Shown here in pieces: positions 1 through 8,189 of a DNA stretch of 64,000 nucleotides. The DNA is from Paenibacillus peoriae KCTC 3763 (GTDB lineage Bacteria; Bacillota; Bacilli; Paenibacillales; Paenibacillaceae). The notes beneath the pieces are model-generated. The model was not told where the DNA came from. It did not search any database and saw only the letters and a program-made list of their open reading frames with translations. The DNA lies in the NCBI RefSeq assembly GCF_000236805.1, contig NZ_AGFX01000018.1:427811-491810 (forward strand). The letters run 5' to 3'. Every line of letters begins with the position of its first letter. The first letter of the stretch is position 1. A program made the translations under genes and the position numbers.

Positions 1-261
1 TTAAGAATTGTACTTATCTCATTAATCATTGGTTTGATTTATTATTATTCAGGATCTCATCCAAGTGAACTAGCTAAATTAGTTGAAATTCATGATGATT
101 ACTTAGTCATCCAAAGCGATGCCTCTAACGGAGGCGAGATTAAAAAATTATATATATCTTCAAAGTCCGTTATCCCTCCTCTTGTAGAGGGAAAAGAATA
201 TTTTTTCGTATCTGATCAAAGATATTTCCAACGTCCATATATCCGTTTTGTAGAAAACTAA
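1..261 (+). CDS. C-terminal part of a small membrane-anchored protein (5' end outside window)
   Basis: The reading frame is open from the first base and ends with TAA at 259-261. The first dozen residues (RIVLISLIIGLIYYY) form the end of a hydrophobic helix. A polar domain of about 70 residues follows, so this is probably an N-terminally anchored small protein whose start lies left of the window. A TTG at 34 could serve as a start but has no good ribosome-binding site and would cut the helix. I do not recognise the family. A strong terminator follows directly. Confidence 0.55.
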   Translation, partial: LRIVLISLIIGLIYYYSGSHPSELAKLVEIHDDYLVIQSDASNGGEIKKLYISSKSVIPPLVEGKEYFFVSDQRYFQRPYIRFVEN

Positions 262-264
262 AGT

Positions 265-305
265 AGCAGAAGTCGAAGAAACCGATCTTCGACTTCTGCT
301 TTATA
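265..305 (+). terminator. Rho-independent terminator
   Basis: A perfect 15-bp stem (265-279 with 286-300) has a 6-nt AACCGA loop and is followed by a short T-rich run. It ends the transcript of the partial gene at the left edge. Confidence 0.85.
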
Positions 306-317
306 TACTTCAAGGGG

Positions 318-950
318 GTGACAGAGGTCATTTTAAGAAAAACTAGTTTATGGATTTTATTATTTGTAATTATAACTCTGGTTGCCTGTAGCAGTAATAC
401 TAGAGAGATGGTTACAGATAATAAAAATCTTAATCCTGGCAATGATGCGAGCAATGAGACAAACAAGAGCAAAAGTGAAGAAAAAAATGAAAATCAGAAC
501 AATGAAATGAGTGAGCCTTTTTTAACGGGGACTCATTTTGAAGACCCTAACGCCTTTATTGTCTATGATTTTAAAATGTCTCACGATTCCTCTGACAACT
601 CAGTCTCCTTTCGTGTAACTTATAAATTTGGAGACAAGCCTAGAAAATATATATTGGAAGGTAAACATCCATATTATTTCTATATAAGTGTTCCAGAAAG
701 TTTAGCTAAATATTATACTTTACCTGAAACTATACCAGTGAAGGGTGAAGAATTAATTTCAGATGACGATAATCTGAAATACCAAGTTGATATCAAAGCC
801 TCGCTAAAAAAGGGGTTACCAAAGGATGTTATTAATTCTATAATTAATAAACCACAAGGATATTCCATAACTGTATTCGAAAATCCGGATTACCCGGCTA
901 AACGTATAGTAGGTGTTTATGAGTTTGTGTATAGTATTGAGAAAATTTAA
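318..950 (+). CDS. Putative lipoprotein of unknown function
   Basis: About 206-210 residues. A hydrophobic signal segment ends in a lipobox (LVAC), followed by an Asn/Lys/Glu-rich linker and a globular domain of about 140 residues that I do not recognise. The product is expected to be anchored on the outer face of the membrane. The start is unusual: the longest frame begins at GTG 318, but that codon lies inside an excellent ribosome-binding site (AAGGGGGTGA, 312-321). ATT at 330, eight bases further on, may be the real start codon. The gene is AT-rich compared with the cob operon and stands alone between a terminator and a pseudogene. Confidence 0.6.
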   Translation: MTEVILRKTSLWILLFVIITLVACSSNTREMVTDNKNLNPGNDASNETNKSKSEEKNENQNNEMSEPFLTGTHFEDPNAFIVYDFKMSHDSSDNSVSFRVTYKFGDKPRKYILEGKHPYYFYISVPESLAKYYTLPETIPVKGEELISDDDNLKYQVDIKASLKKGLPKDVINSIINKPQGYSITVFENPDYPAKRIVGVYEFVYSIEKI

Positions 951-968
951 AATACTTCGGAGGTATCA

Positions 969-1150
969 TATGAAAAAGGGAATTCAGTAGCGGCTGAATA
1001 TACTGGAGTTCCCGAGTTCATGCTCCCCTGAAACCGGTAGATACATTTGGGATGCTATTGCATCCGGTCATTCTGCGGTATTTACGATTGATCGTGATGA
1101 ATGGCCATGGCGATGTGCACGGTACAAAAGTAAAACTTATTGTTAATTAA
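969..1150 (+). pseudogene. Collapsed remnant of a NucA/NucB-type secreted DNase
   Basis: A good SD and ATG (969) lead to a stop after six codons. Further on, frame pieces read SPETGRYIWDAIASGHS, then TIDRDEWP, then after a frameshift a tail ending in HGTKVKLIVN and TAA at 1148-1150. These match in order the conserved blocks of the NucA/NucB DNase family, which in intact members are separated by longer segments. The join at IDRD/EWP looks like a deletion between the two DRD motifs of the active-site region. The His and most of the catalytic core are lost, so the gene is dead. The family match is from memory of NucA/NucB sequences. Confidence 0.65.
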
Positions 1151-1280
1151 ATACTTTTTCCTGAAATGAGGTTGGTTTTTTTAATTGATTTAATGTTCGA
1201 CAAATTTCCCCGTACTTCTAGCTAAAAAAGTAATAAAATTTAAAATTGTTTGAAATAATTGTATGGGAGGAAATTTGTTT

Positions 1281-1367
1281 GTGAAAATTTTCAAGAAAGT
1301 GTTCGTTCCCTTATTGGCATCAGTATTACTCTGCGCAACTGTTGTCCCTATCGGGTGTACGCCATGA
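1281..1367 (+). CDS. 28-residue signal-peptide-like leader ORF
   Basis: A GTG start lies 10 nt after a GGGAGG SD (1265-1270). The product is Lys-Ile-Phe-Lys-Lys followed by a hydrophobic segment, and it ends in VVPIGCTP and a stop. It therefore looks like a bare secretion signal with a lipobox-like Cys and only two residues after it. The TGA overlaps the ATG of the next ORF (ATGA, 1364-1367), which suggests translational coupling. It may be the surviving front of a lost lipoprotein, or a short exported peptide. Nothing in the sequence decides between them. Confidence 0.4.
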   Translation: MKIFKKVFVPLLASVLLCATVVPIGCTP

Positions 1368-1534
1368 ACAAATTTTCAAAACGTTATGCAGGTATTTTGC
1401 TAGGGTATGGAATAGGCATAAGTACTTTTTATGCACTGGGATATAAGCCGAATGCTATGATGTTTTATATTATTTTGACTGGAGCTGTCATTGGAGAGAT
1501 AATCAATTTTGCATTGTCAAAACGAGAGAAATAA
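1364..1534 (+). CDS. Small two-helix membrane protein, unknown
   Basis: 56 residues starting at the ATG that overlaps the stop of the 28-residue leader ORF. The frame is open further upstream, but the leader ORF has the only SD, so the overlapped ATG is the natural start. Two hydrophobic segments (about residues 8-24 and 28-50) are separated by a short polar turn, and the C-terminus is basic (SKREK). No family recognised. It is followed directly by a terminator. Confidence 0.5.
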   Translation: MNKFSKRYAGILLGYGIGISTFYALGYKPNAMMFYIILTGAVIGEIINFALSKREK

Positions 1535-1577
1535 AAAAAGCTCTGCTAACCTTAATTGGTCGGCAGAGCTTTTTTTA
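1534..1577 (+). terminator. Rho-independent terminator
   Basis: The stem AAAAGCTCTGC / GCAGAGCTTTT (1534-1546 with 1563-1576) runs into a seven-T tract. Confidence 0.85.
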
Positions 1578-1619
1578 TCGAAAACGAAGTAGGCGGAATG
1601 GTGCTGTGCAAGCGGGCGG

Positions 1620-1675
1620 TGGCAATGGGAAGCACCATTCGACTGCGCAGTGGTCACATAGGCAACTTTTAAGCT
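1620..1675 (+). repeat. Dispersed intergenic repeat, copy A
   Basis: This stretch contains GCACCATTCGACTGCGCAGT followed by CATAGGCAACTTTTAA. The same two blocks, with small changes, recur at 12150-12200, and a shorter relative lies near 27050. It includes the self-complementary ACTGCGCAGT. No coding potential is seen. Confidence 0.45.
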
Positions 1676-1683
1676 CAGATCAA

Positions 1684-1731
1684 AAGAAGACTCCTAAACC
1701 ACCTTGAAGTGGAACTGGAGTCTTCTTTTTA
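1684..1731 (+). terminator. Rho-independent terminator upstream of gerKA
   Basis: The stem AAGAAGACTCC / GGAGTCTTCTT (1684-1694 with 1717-1727) has a nested CCAC/GTGG and ends in a T run. It insulates the germination operon. Confidence 0.8.
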
Positions 1732-1816
1732 TGATATTGGATACATAATCCTTTGCAGGCTGGTACATCCTACATTTCATATACCTGTTCGGTTTATTCG
1801 TAGAGGGGGAATAACG

Positions 1817-3442
1817 ATGAAGAAAGGACGCTTTCCCAAGTTGCCGAGATTACCGTGGAGCCGGCGCACGATTCCGGCTGCAGATCGCAAGGCACGAAAT
1901 TACGATGCTCTTAAAGGACTGCCTGAACCGCCCTGGCTGGAACAGCCGCTGCGGAGCAATTTGGAAGACAATTTGACTGCATTGCGTGATATTTTCAAGG
2001 ATTGCTCTGATATCGTTTACCGGGAGCTGATGATTTCCCCTGAACGCAAAGGGATGTTGGCTTATATAGAAGGCACGGTGAAATCGGAGGATTTGCAGGA
2101 TCATATCCTGCGGCCTTTCATTTTGGGCATGATGCTCAAGGACCCCGAAGTCAACGGCACATTGGACCCGCTGGATGAAACACGGATTTCCATGTCCCAG
2201 ACCAAAACGATGGACCAATGGAAAATGGTATCGACGGCAATACTGGACGGCAATGCGGCCTTGCTGGTAGACGGTACGCCTCGTGCGTATATTTTCAGCG
2301 CCAAGGGAGGCGTCCGTCGCGGAGTGGAGGAGCCCCAGACCGAAGCGGTTATTCGCGGGCCGCGTGAAGGATTTACCGAGACCCTTCGTGTCAATACGGC
2401 CTTGCTGCGATTCAAGCTGAAGACCTCCAAGCTCAAGATGCACAGCATGATCATCGGGACAGAAACCCAAACGGGCGTCGTCCTTGCCTACATTGAGGGA
2501 ATCATCGATCCGAAGCTGGTGGAGGATGTGAAAAAAAGGCTCAGCGATATCAAAATTGATGGTGTGCTGGATACGGGATATATTGAGGAACTGATTGAGG
2601 ACCACCCGTTTTCCCCGTTTCCGGAAATGGAATATACAGAACGTCCGGATACGGTTACCGCGCAATTGCTGGAAGGACGTTTTGCCATTTTTGTAGACGG
2701 TACGCCCTTTGCCCTGATTGGGCCAGTCACGATGTGGCAGATGATGCAAGCGAGCGAAGACTATTACGAGCGTTTTTTCATTAGTAATGTAGTACGCTGG
2801 ATTCGGTTTCTTTTTCTCATATTAGCCCTCTTTTTGCCCGCGTTATATGTAGCAGTAACAACCTATCATCAGGATATGCTGCCGACGACGCTCATTTTGA
2901 GTATTGCGGCGGCGCGTGAACCGATCCCTTTCCCCGCCCTGGTGGAAGCGTTGATGATGGAGATTTCCTTTGAGGCACTACGGGAAGCAGGGATTCGCCT
3001 CCCCAAAACGGTAGGTCAGGCGGTCAGTATCCTCGGAGCGCTCGTTATTGGACAGGCAGCAGTACAAGCAGGAATCGTATCGGCCCCTATCGTTATTGTT
3101 GTGTCCCTCACGGGGATTGCTTCGTTTACGATACCGCGTTTTAACTTTGCCATTACGATTCGCCTGTTACGTTTCCCGATTATGCTGATGGCAGGTGTGT
3201 TTGGGCTGTTTGGGATTATTATTGCGACCACACTGATCGCTACACATTTAACCAAGCTAACATCGTTTGGCGTACCCTATATGAGTGGATACAGTCCATA
3301 TAACCATAACGATCAAAAGGACATTGTTGTACGTGCACCTTGGTGGAAAATGATCAAACGTCCTTCCTGGATTGGCAATGACAACGACAAACGAGAAAAA
3401 GAAGAGATGAATGGAACACCCGCAACTGAGGAGGGATGGTGA
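1817..3442 (+). CDS. gerKA: Spore germination receptor subunit A (GerA/GerKA family)
   Basis: 541 residues, the usual length for GerAA-type subunits. It has a soluble N-terminal half with the paired domains typical of the family. From about residue 320 there is a membrane half with several helices, and the C-terminal tail is charged. With the C and B subunits it forms a nutrient germinant receptor in the inner membrane of the spore. The start is the ATG at 1817 behind GAGGGGG (1804-1809). A longer frame from 1709 would begin inside the preceding terminator and is rejected. Its stop overlaps the start of the next gene. The specific germinant cannot be read from sequence. Confidence 0.9.
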   Translation: MKKGRFPKLPRLPWSRRTIPAADRKARNYDALKGLPEPPWLEQPLRSNLEDNLTALRDIFKDCSDIVYRELMISPERKGMLAYIEGTVKSEDLQDHILRPFILGMMLKDPEVNGTLDPLDETRISMSQTKTMDQWKMVSTAILDGNAALLVDGTPRAYIFSAKGGVRRGVEEPQTEAVIRGPREGFTETLRVNTALLRFKLKTSKLKMHSMIIGTETQTGVVLAYIEGIIDPKLVEDVKKRLSDIKIDGVLDTGYIEELIEDHPFSPFPEMEYTERPDTVTAQLLEGRFAIFVDGTPFALIGPVTMWQMMQASEDYYERFFISNVVRWIRFLFLILALFLPALYVAVTTYHQDMLPTTLILSIAAAREPIPFPALVEALMMEISFEALREAGIRLPKTVGQAVSILGALVIGQAAVQAGIVSAPIVIVVSLTGIASFTIPRFNFAITIRLLRFPIMLMAGVFGLFGIIIATTLIATHLTKLTSFGVPYMSGYSPYNHNDQKDIVVRAPWWKMIKRPSWIGNDNDKREKEEMNGTPATEEGW

Positions 3443-4665
3443 TGAAGCCCAAAGACTCCAATACGGGGAAAATACGTAAAGCGGCAATGCTGAGCTGCCT
3501 GCTGCTTTGTTCCGTTCTCTTGGGCGGATGCTGGGACCGGCGTGAAGTGAACGATGTGGCCTTTGTAATGGGTACCGGGCTGGATAAGGAAGGGGATCAA
3601 TACCGTGTTACGATGCAAATTGCTCTTCCCGGACAGCTCGGATCTTCGGGAAGCACAGGAGGAGGTGGAGGAGGTACAAAAGGAACCAAATCCTATTACC
3701 TGGTGTCCAAGGTAGGCCCGAGCTTTCGGGGAGCAAGCGCCGAGGAACAGCGGGCAGTTTCACGAACGCTGAATTTCTCCCATCGCCGGGTGCTGTTGTT
3801 TGGAGAGGCACTGGCACGGGAAGGGATCAGCAAAATGATGGACGTATTGGCGCGTATTCCGCAGAACCGTCTGTCTTCTTTGATTGTCATAACGAAGGGA
3901 GCATCCTTGGATGTGCTTCAGGCGGACGCCCCGATCGAGCAATATCCGGCCGAGATGGTGCGTGAGCTCAACTTTTCATATATGAAAAACCCCCGCTCTA
4001 TCAAGCTGCTGATGAATTCAATCCTGATGGACGGCATGGACCCGGTCGTGCCGGTGATGTCCCTGGTGAAAAATGGCCCTGCTACTATAAAAGACAAGAA
4101 GACGAATATCCAGGTGGATGGGTTGGCTGTGTTTCACAAAGACAAATTGACCGGAATGATCGATAACCATCTGAGTCGGTTTTTGCTGCTGGGTATGGGA
4201 CAGGCCAAGGACACGGAAATATTCATTCCCCCCCCTAAAGGCTCTGGTTATCTGTCTGTGCACCTCATCGAAAATAGTGTGCAAATCAAGCCTTATATTC
4301 GAGGAAATGATATTCGAATGACCGTTCAATTGAGCTGCAACGGGAATGTAAGGGAGAATGAGACAACCTTCGATATATCTAATGGAGAAAATGTGAAATG
4401 GCTCGAGCATCAGGTAGCTCAGGAAATCAAGAAGGAACTGGGTGAGGCTGTCCGGCTTATTCAGCAAAAGTATCATTCAGACGTACTTGGTTTGGGAAGG
4501 GCTATTATTATGAGCCGTCCGGATGAATGGATACGGATTAAATCTCAATGGGAGCAGCTGTACCCCAAGGTGGAGGTCGTCATAGACCCGATTGTGCATA
4601 TAGAGAATATCGGTACGGTCACCAAACCATTCGGGATCGAAAAGGAGCAAATCCAAAATGAATAA
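3442..4665 (+). CDS. gerKC: Spore germination receptor subunit C lipoprotein (GerKC family)
   Basis: 407 residues. A signal peptide ends in the lipobox LLGGC with Cys at residue 30, followed by the WDRREVNDVAFV motif characteristic of GerAC-type subunits. A short Gly-rich stretch (about residues 70-85) follows, then the three-domain GerAC fold. It is lipid-anchored on the outer face of the spore inner membrane and needed for receptor function. Start choice: ATG at 3442 lies 7 nt after GAGGAGG. ATG 3436 and GTG 3439 are too close to the SD. The ATG shares a base with the stop of gerKA (TGATG). Confidence 0.9.
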   Translation: MKPKDSNTGKIRKAAMLSCLLLCSVLLGGCWDRREVNDVAFVMGTGLDKEGDQYRVTMQIALPGQLGSSGSTGGGGGGTKGTKSYYLVSKVGPSFRGASAEEQRAVSRTLNFSHRRVLLFGEALAREGISKMMDVLARIPQNRLSSLIVITKGASLDVLQADAPIEQYPAEMVRELNFSYMKNPRSIKLLMNSILMDGMDPVVPVMSLVKNGPATIKDKKTNIQVDGLAVFHKDKLTGMIDNHLSRFLLLGMGQAKDTEIFIPPPKGSGYLSVHLIENSVQIKPYIRGNDIRMTVQLSCNGNVRENETTFDISNGENVKWLEHQVAQEIKKELGEAVRLIQQKYHSDVLGLGRAIIMSRPDEWIRIKSQWEQLYPKVEVVIDPIVHIENIGTVTKPFGIEKEQIQNE

Positions 4666-4882
4666 AGTATTTCTGTTCCCCTTAGTGCTGGCTATGCTGT
4701 TCATGTATCTAATTGACCGCAAAAGTCTGAATTCGGCACCTGCTGTCAATCGCTGGATTTCACGTGTGTTGTATGTCATGAGCATCGGTATCTGGATTTA
4801 CGGAACCTCGACAAAGAGTTCCGTTTATGTGGCTACATGGCTGAGCCGTTTCATTGATATGTGGCTCCCTCCTGCATTGTAA
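4658..4882 (+). CDS. Small membrane protein of the germination operon (D-subunit-like)
   Basis: 74 residues overlapping the end of gerKC by 8 nt, so almost certainly co-translated. It has two hydrophobic segments (about residues 3-20 and 36-54) joined by a short basic loop. Small two-helix D proteins in gerK/gerU-type operons are known in Bacillus and relatives and tune receptor response. Size, topology and position fit, but no sequence motif confirms it. Confidence 0.65.
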   Translation: MNKVFLFPLVLAMLFMYLIDRKSLNSAPAVNRWISRVLYVMSIGIWIYGTSTKSSVYVATWLSRFIDMWLPPAL

Positions 4883-4921
4883 CAAATAAGGGTGCCTGTG
4901 GAAAAAGGAGGATGTACCTGC

Positions 4922-6070
4922 ATGAAGCAGTTCACAACCAGACAAATCGTGTTGCTTAGTGTGTTAATGGAGGTGAGTATTACCCTGGTGCATGCTCCGA
5001 CGCAGGCGGCAGATTACGCGCGGCAGCATGCCTACTGGACCTGCGCGATGGCCGCTATCGTGATATGCTTTCCGATCTGGGCGATGTTGAAGCTGAAGCG
5101 GCGATTTCCAAATCAGGATCTGCTGCAGTCCATCGTCAGCTCTTACCCCGTGCTGGGGCGCATGCTGCTTGCGATGTATCTTATTTTATTTCTGATCCTT
5201 TTCGCCAGGGATTTGAGGATTATTACGGATCTGGTGGAGGTGGTCCTTCTGCCGATGACTCCGATTGTCGTCATATCGCTTATTATGCTGTTGACCTTGG
5301 TGTTTATGGCTAAAGGAGGAATCAGAACCATTATAGGTATGGTGGAATTTACTGTACCTGCGTTGATTATGACACTGTTGAGCATGCCGCTTTTCTTCGG
5401 ACATGCTTTAGATTTTTCAGCCATGAGGCCGTTTTCACACCCGGATATAGGTGGAATAGTCAAAGGCAGCTGGCGTATGCTTGGTTATATGGCAGACCTC
5501 ATGATATTGCCCTTTATCATTTCGGGACGGAGCTACAATGGACGTAGCGTGTGGCTTGGACATTTAGTTGGAACCTTTTTTATGATTATGATCGTGATGC
5601 TGGAGGAGTTGGTTATTGGTGTTCCTATCTTGACACGGCTGTTTTATCCAACGTATGAACTGGCGCGTCAGTTGCAGCTAACGGACTTTCTGGATCGGTT
5701 CGACTTGTTCGTGGCTGCAATGACCGTACCGACCTTGCTTACGAAAATCGGGGTCGATTTGTATGTCATCAGTTTGACGGTTAAGCGCATGTTTGCCCAT
5801 ACTTCGGGGAGTCTGATGGTCTGGCCTATGGGCTTGCTGGGTTACGTCTGCTCCTTTATGCTGTTCTCTAACATCGTCCAAATTTATAATTTCAGCCGGG
5901 AATGGACCTTGGTGATGATTGTTTTCTTTGTTGTCATGCCCTTTGTGCTATGGCTGCTGCTTCGGCCCAAGTCTGAAGAAGACAGCGATGACTACAAGCC
6001 ATCATCTGGAGAGGGTACAGGCCGGCAGGAAGACCAGCAAGAAAGCCGGGAGGCAAGCAGGATAAGCTAG
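4922..6070 (+). CDS. gerKB: Spore germination receptor subunit B (GerKB, APC-superfamily permease)
   Basis: 382 residues with about ten membrane helices and the GerB-family opening (ITxRQxxLLSVL-like, then TLVHAPT). It belongs to the amino acid permease superfamily and is the subunit that most likely binds the germinant. The last 30 residues form a polar Ser/Glu/Asp-rich tail. The start is ATG 4922, 9-10 nt after AAAGGAGGA. The in-frame GTG at 4892 lies before this SD. It is the last gene of the A-C-D-B operon. Confidence 0.88.
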   Translation: MKQFTTRQIVLLSVLMEVSITLVHAPTQAADYARQHAYWTCAMAAIVICFPIWAMLKLKRRFPNQDLLQSIVSSYPVLGRMLLAMYLILFLILFARDLRIITDLVEVVLLPMTPIVVISLIMLLTLVFMAKGGIRTIIGMVEFTVPALIMTLLSMPLFFGHALDFSAMRPFSHPDIGGIVKGSWRMLGYMADLMILPFIISGRSYNGRSVWLGHLVGTFFMIMIVMLEELVIGVPILTRLFYPTYELARQLQLTDFLDRFDLFVAAMTVPTLLTKIGVDLYVISLTVKRMFAHTSGSLMVWPMGLLGYVCSFMLFSNIVQIYNFSREWTLVMIVFFVVMPFVLWLLLRPKSEEDSDDYKPSSGEGTGRQEDQQESREASRIS

Positions 6071-6110
6071 TTTATAAGTTTACTATATTCATTGGAAAAG
6101 TAATTTTTAT

Positions 6111-6138
6111 TTGTCTTTCAGCCCTCTAATTGTATACT
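6111..6138 (+). promoter_or_regulatory. Probable sigma-A promoter of hemD
   Basis: TTGTCT (6111-6116), 16 nt, TATACT (6133-6138), about 40 nt before the SD of the uroporphyrinogen-III synthase gene. Confidence 0.5.
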
Positions 6139-6178
6139 TGGTAGAAAGGAATATGACTTCTACAAGGGAGGGAACAGG

Positions 6179-7030
6179 ATGGCACAACGCATGGCAGGCA
6201 AGAGAGTCGCCCTTGCCGGTCCCCGTAAAGCAGATGAGATGGCATTGCTGGTTGCAAAAATGGGGGGAGAGCCAGCGCAGCGTCCGGCCCAGGGCACGGT
6301 TTTTCTGGATGATATTGAGTTGCGCAACGCGGTGGTATCGTGGGTGAAGCAGCCGCCGGACTGGAATATTTTTACGACAGGTATGGGGCTGGACGCGTTG
6401 TTTGATATGGCAGAGGATATGGGCGTGGCAGAGCAGATTATGGAACTGCTGCATTCCTCGAGAATTGCGGCGCGTGGCTACAAGACGGTCAATGAACTCA
6501 AAAAGCGGGGCTTCACGCCGGATGTACGAGACGAGGATGGAAGCTTGACCGGGTTGACGCGGGCTTTTGCCCCGTATGATCTGAAGGGGAAGGAAGTGCT
6601 GCTGCAGTTGCACGGCGATCCGGCCCCGCGGTTGGTGAAGTGGCTGGACGAGCAGGGGGCTGTGACTCGGCAGGTGCTTCCTTATAAGCATATTCCACCC
6701 GAAGAAGCGAACTTGCAAGCATTGCTGGCGGATGTCTTGAATCGCAATGTGGATGCAGTTACGTTTACCAGTGGCCCGCAAATCCGCTTTTTGTGTCAAT
6801 ATGCCAGAGCACAGAACCGTATGGACGATTTGCTGGAGGCTTTCCGTCAGGATGTCATTGCCGTGTCGGTAGGCAAAGTGACCGCACAATCCATGCTGGA
6901 GGAAGGAATTGAACGGATCGTGTTTCCGGTAGAAGAGCGTATGGGCGCGATGATGGTCGAACTGGGAAAATATTTTGAGCATAGCACTTCGGCGCATGGC
7001 TTCGGTCTGGAAGTTGTGAATGGGCACTGA
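6179..7030 (+). CDS. hemD: Uroporphyrinogen-III synthase
   Basis: 283 residues in the two-lobed HemD pattern: an N-terminal VALAGPRKADEMA start, a middle linker, and a C-terminal segment DAVTFTSGPQIRFL followed by VSVGKVTAQSMLEEGI. These are the typical TSxxAV and GxxTAxxL regions of the family. The enzyme closes hydroxymethylbilane to uroporphyrinogen III, the last precursor shared by haem, sirohaem and cobalamin. ATG 6179 follows AAGGGAGGGA. It stands just upstream of the B12 operon but has its own promoter and terminator, so it probably feeds that pathway without sharing the riboswitch. A second hemD in the main haem operon is likely elsewhere. Confidence 0.8.
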   Translation: MAQRMAGKRVALAGPRKADEMALLVAKMGGEPAQRPAQGTVFLDDIELRNAVVSWVKQPPDWNIFTTGMGLDALFDMAEDMGVAEQIMELLHSSRIAARGYKTVNELKKRGFTPDVRDEDGSLTGLTRAFAPYDLKGKEVLLQLHGDPAPRLVKWLDEQGAVTRQVLPYKHIPPEEANLQALLADVLNRNVDAVTFTSGPQIRFLCQYARAQNRMDDLLEAFRQDVIAVSVGKVTAQSMLEEGIERIVFPVEERMGAMMVELGKYFEHSTSAHGFGLEVVNGH

Positions 7031-7051
7031 CATGTGATCAAGCGTAAAATC

Positions 7052-7087
7052 AAGATAAGGGTCTACGAGGCCTTTATCTTTTTTTGT
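7052..7087 (+). terminator. Rho-independent terminator after hemD
   Basis: AAGATAAGG / CCTTTATCTT with a one-base bulge, then seven Ts. Confidence 0.7.
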
Positions 7088-7187
7088 TGAACATGCAGCG
7101 TCAGTATTTTTTGTTATAGCGAAAATATTTATCTCATATAATGAATACGTTTTCGATGCATGTTACTAGGACAGGAGCTGAGCGTTT

Positions 7188-7742
7188 ATGAATTCTATTT
7201 GTGTATTTGCCGGGTCCAGGCCTGGACATTCATCGGTATATCTTGGGGCGGCAGGCAAGCTGGGAGAAGCCATGTCCCGACATCATGTCCGCCTGGTCTA
7301 TGGAGGCTCCAGCAGGGGGCTGATGGGCGAGGTGGCAAATGGCATGCTGGCGGGCGGTGGTCAGGTCACCGGCATCATGCCAACTCTGTTATTTGATGCG
7401 GAAATTATTCATCGAGGGGTTACCGAATTTATTGAGGTTGCCAATATGCATGAACGCAAAGCGGCGATGAGCGACATGGCCGATGCGTTTATTGCCCTTC
7501 CGGGTGGTCTGGGGACCTTCGAGGAACTGTTCGAGGTGCTGTGCTGGGCGCAAATCGGCATTCATCGCAAGCCCATCGGCCTGCTGAATGTGAACGGATA
7601 TTTTGACCCGTTGGTGGAAATGGTGCGTCATAGTGTGCAGGAGGGTTTTACCGGGGCTGAGCATCCATCACTGCTGAGCATCTCTGCGGACCCGGATGAA
7701 TTGCTGCATATGCTAAAAAGTAAGGCGGAGAACTTGAAATAA
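7188..7742 (+). CDS. LOG-family nucleotide phosphoribohydrolase
   Basis: 184 residues with a Rossmann-like fold of the TIGR00730 / lonely guy family. A glycine-rich YGGSSRGLMGEVA segment sits around residue 45, and the diagnostic PGGLGTFEE motif is at about residues 105-113. Members hydrolyse cytokinin riboside 5'-monophosphates or other nucleotide monophosphates to free base and ribose 5-phosphate. In a plant-associated Paenibacillus this could contribute to cytokinin activation, but a general nucleotide-salvage role is equally possible. ATG 7188 follows an AGGAG SD. It lies between two independent transcription signals, so it is probably monocistronic. Confidence 0.82.
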   Translation: MNSICVFAGSRPGHSSVYLGAAGKLGEAMSRHHVRLVYGGSSRGLMGEVANGMLAGGGQVTGIMPTLLFDAEIIHRGVTEFIEVANMHERKAAMSDMADAFIALPGGLGTFEELFEVLCWAQIGIHRKPIGLLNVNGYFDPLVEMVRHSVQEGFTGAEHPSLLSISADPDELLHMLKSKAENLK

Positions 7743-7756
7743 AGCGTTTTTCGTGC

Positions 7757-7786
7757 TTGCACAACTGATTGAGACAAGGTTATGAT
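7757..7786 (+). promoter_or_regulatory. Probable sigma-A promoter of the cobalamin operon
   Basis: TTGCAC (7757-7762), 18 nt, TATGAT (7781-7786). Predicted transcription start is near 7793, giving a leader of about 450 nt that contains the riboswitch and terminator. Confidence 0.5.
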
Positions 7787-7811
7787 AAGACCCATAATCA
7801 AATAGCGGACA

Positions 7812-7985
7812 GACAAGGTGCCTTTGTGATTAAGCAAAGGGTAACAGGGAATCGGGTGCAAATCCCGAGCGGTCCCGCCACTGTAAGGAAGAGGATTTTT
7901 TCAGGTTGTCACTCGCGAAAAACGGGGAAGACGAAAAGATCTATTGATGCCAAGCCAGGAGACCTACCTTGATCTGCATGCACCG
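7812..7985 (+). promoter_or_regulatory. Adenosylcobalamin riboswitch aptamer
   Basis: The leader holds the conserved cobalamin-riboswitch core: GGGAATCGGGTGCAAATCCC, then CGGTCCCGCCACTGTAA, and the B12 box GCCAGGAGACCTACC at 7955-7969. GGTGC (7818-7822) and GCACC (7980-7984) can close the outer stem. It lies between the promoter and an intrinsic terminator directly before cbiH60. The expected mode is that high adenosylcobalamin favours termination and shuts off the ten-gene operon. Confidence 0.93.
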
Positions 7986-8189
7986 ATAACCTTCGCGGAG
8001 AGGATGGGTGTACGAAATCAGGAACCAGACACACGTTGTTTTTCCATGTTGGTTGCAGCTTTACGTGGACATGAATGTTCAGAAGTGTTTGAAGCGTAAA
8101 CAGACGGATGGAAAACAACGGCAGGATAGAGGGAGACAAAAAATGTCTGCCTGCACCTGTTTGTCTGGTGAGAAGATGCGTACATAGGA

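Noticed and set aside
1709-1816. N-terminal extension of GerKA
   Set aside because: It would start inside a terminator hairpin, and the ATG at 1817 has the SD.
1850-2749. 299-codon minus-strand frame inside gerKA
   Set aside because: It lies wholly antisense to a well-supported germination gene, has no SD and its product is low in normal protein character.
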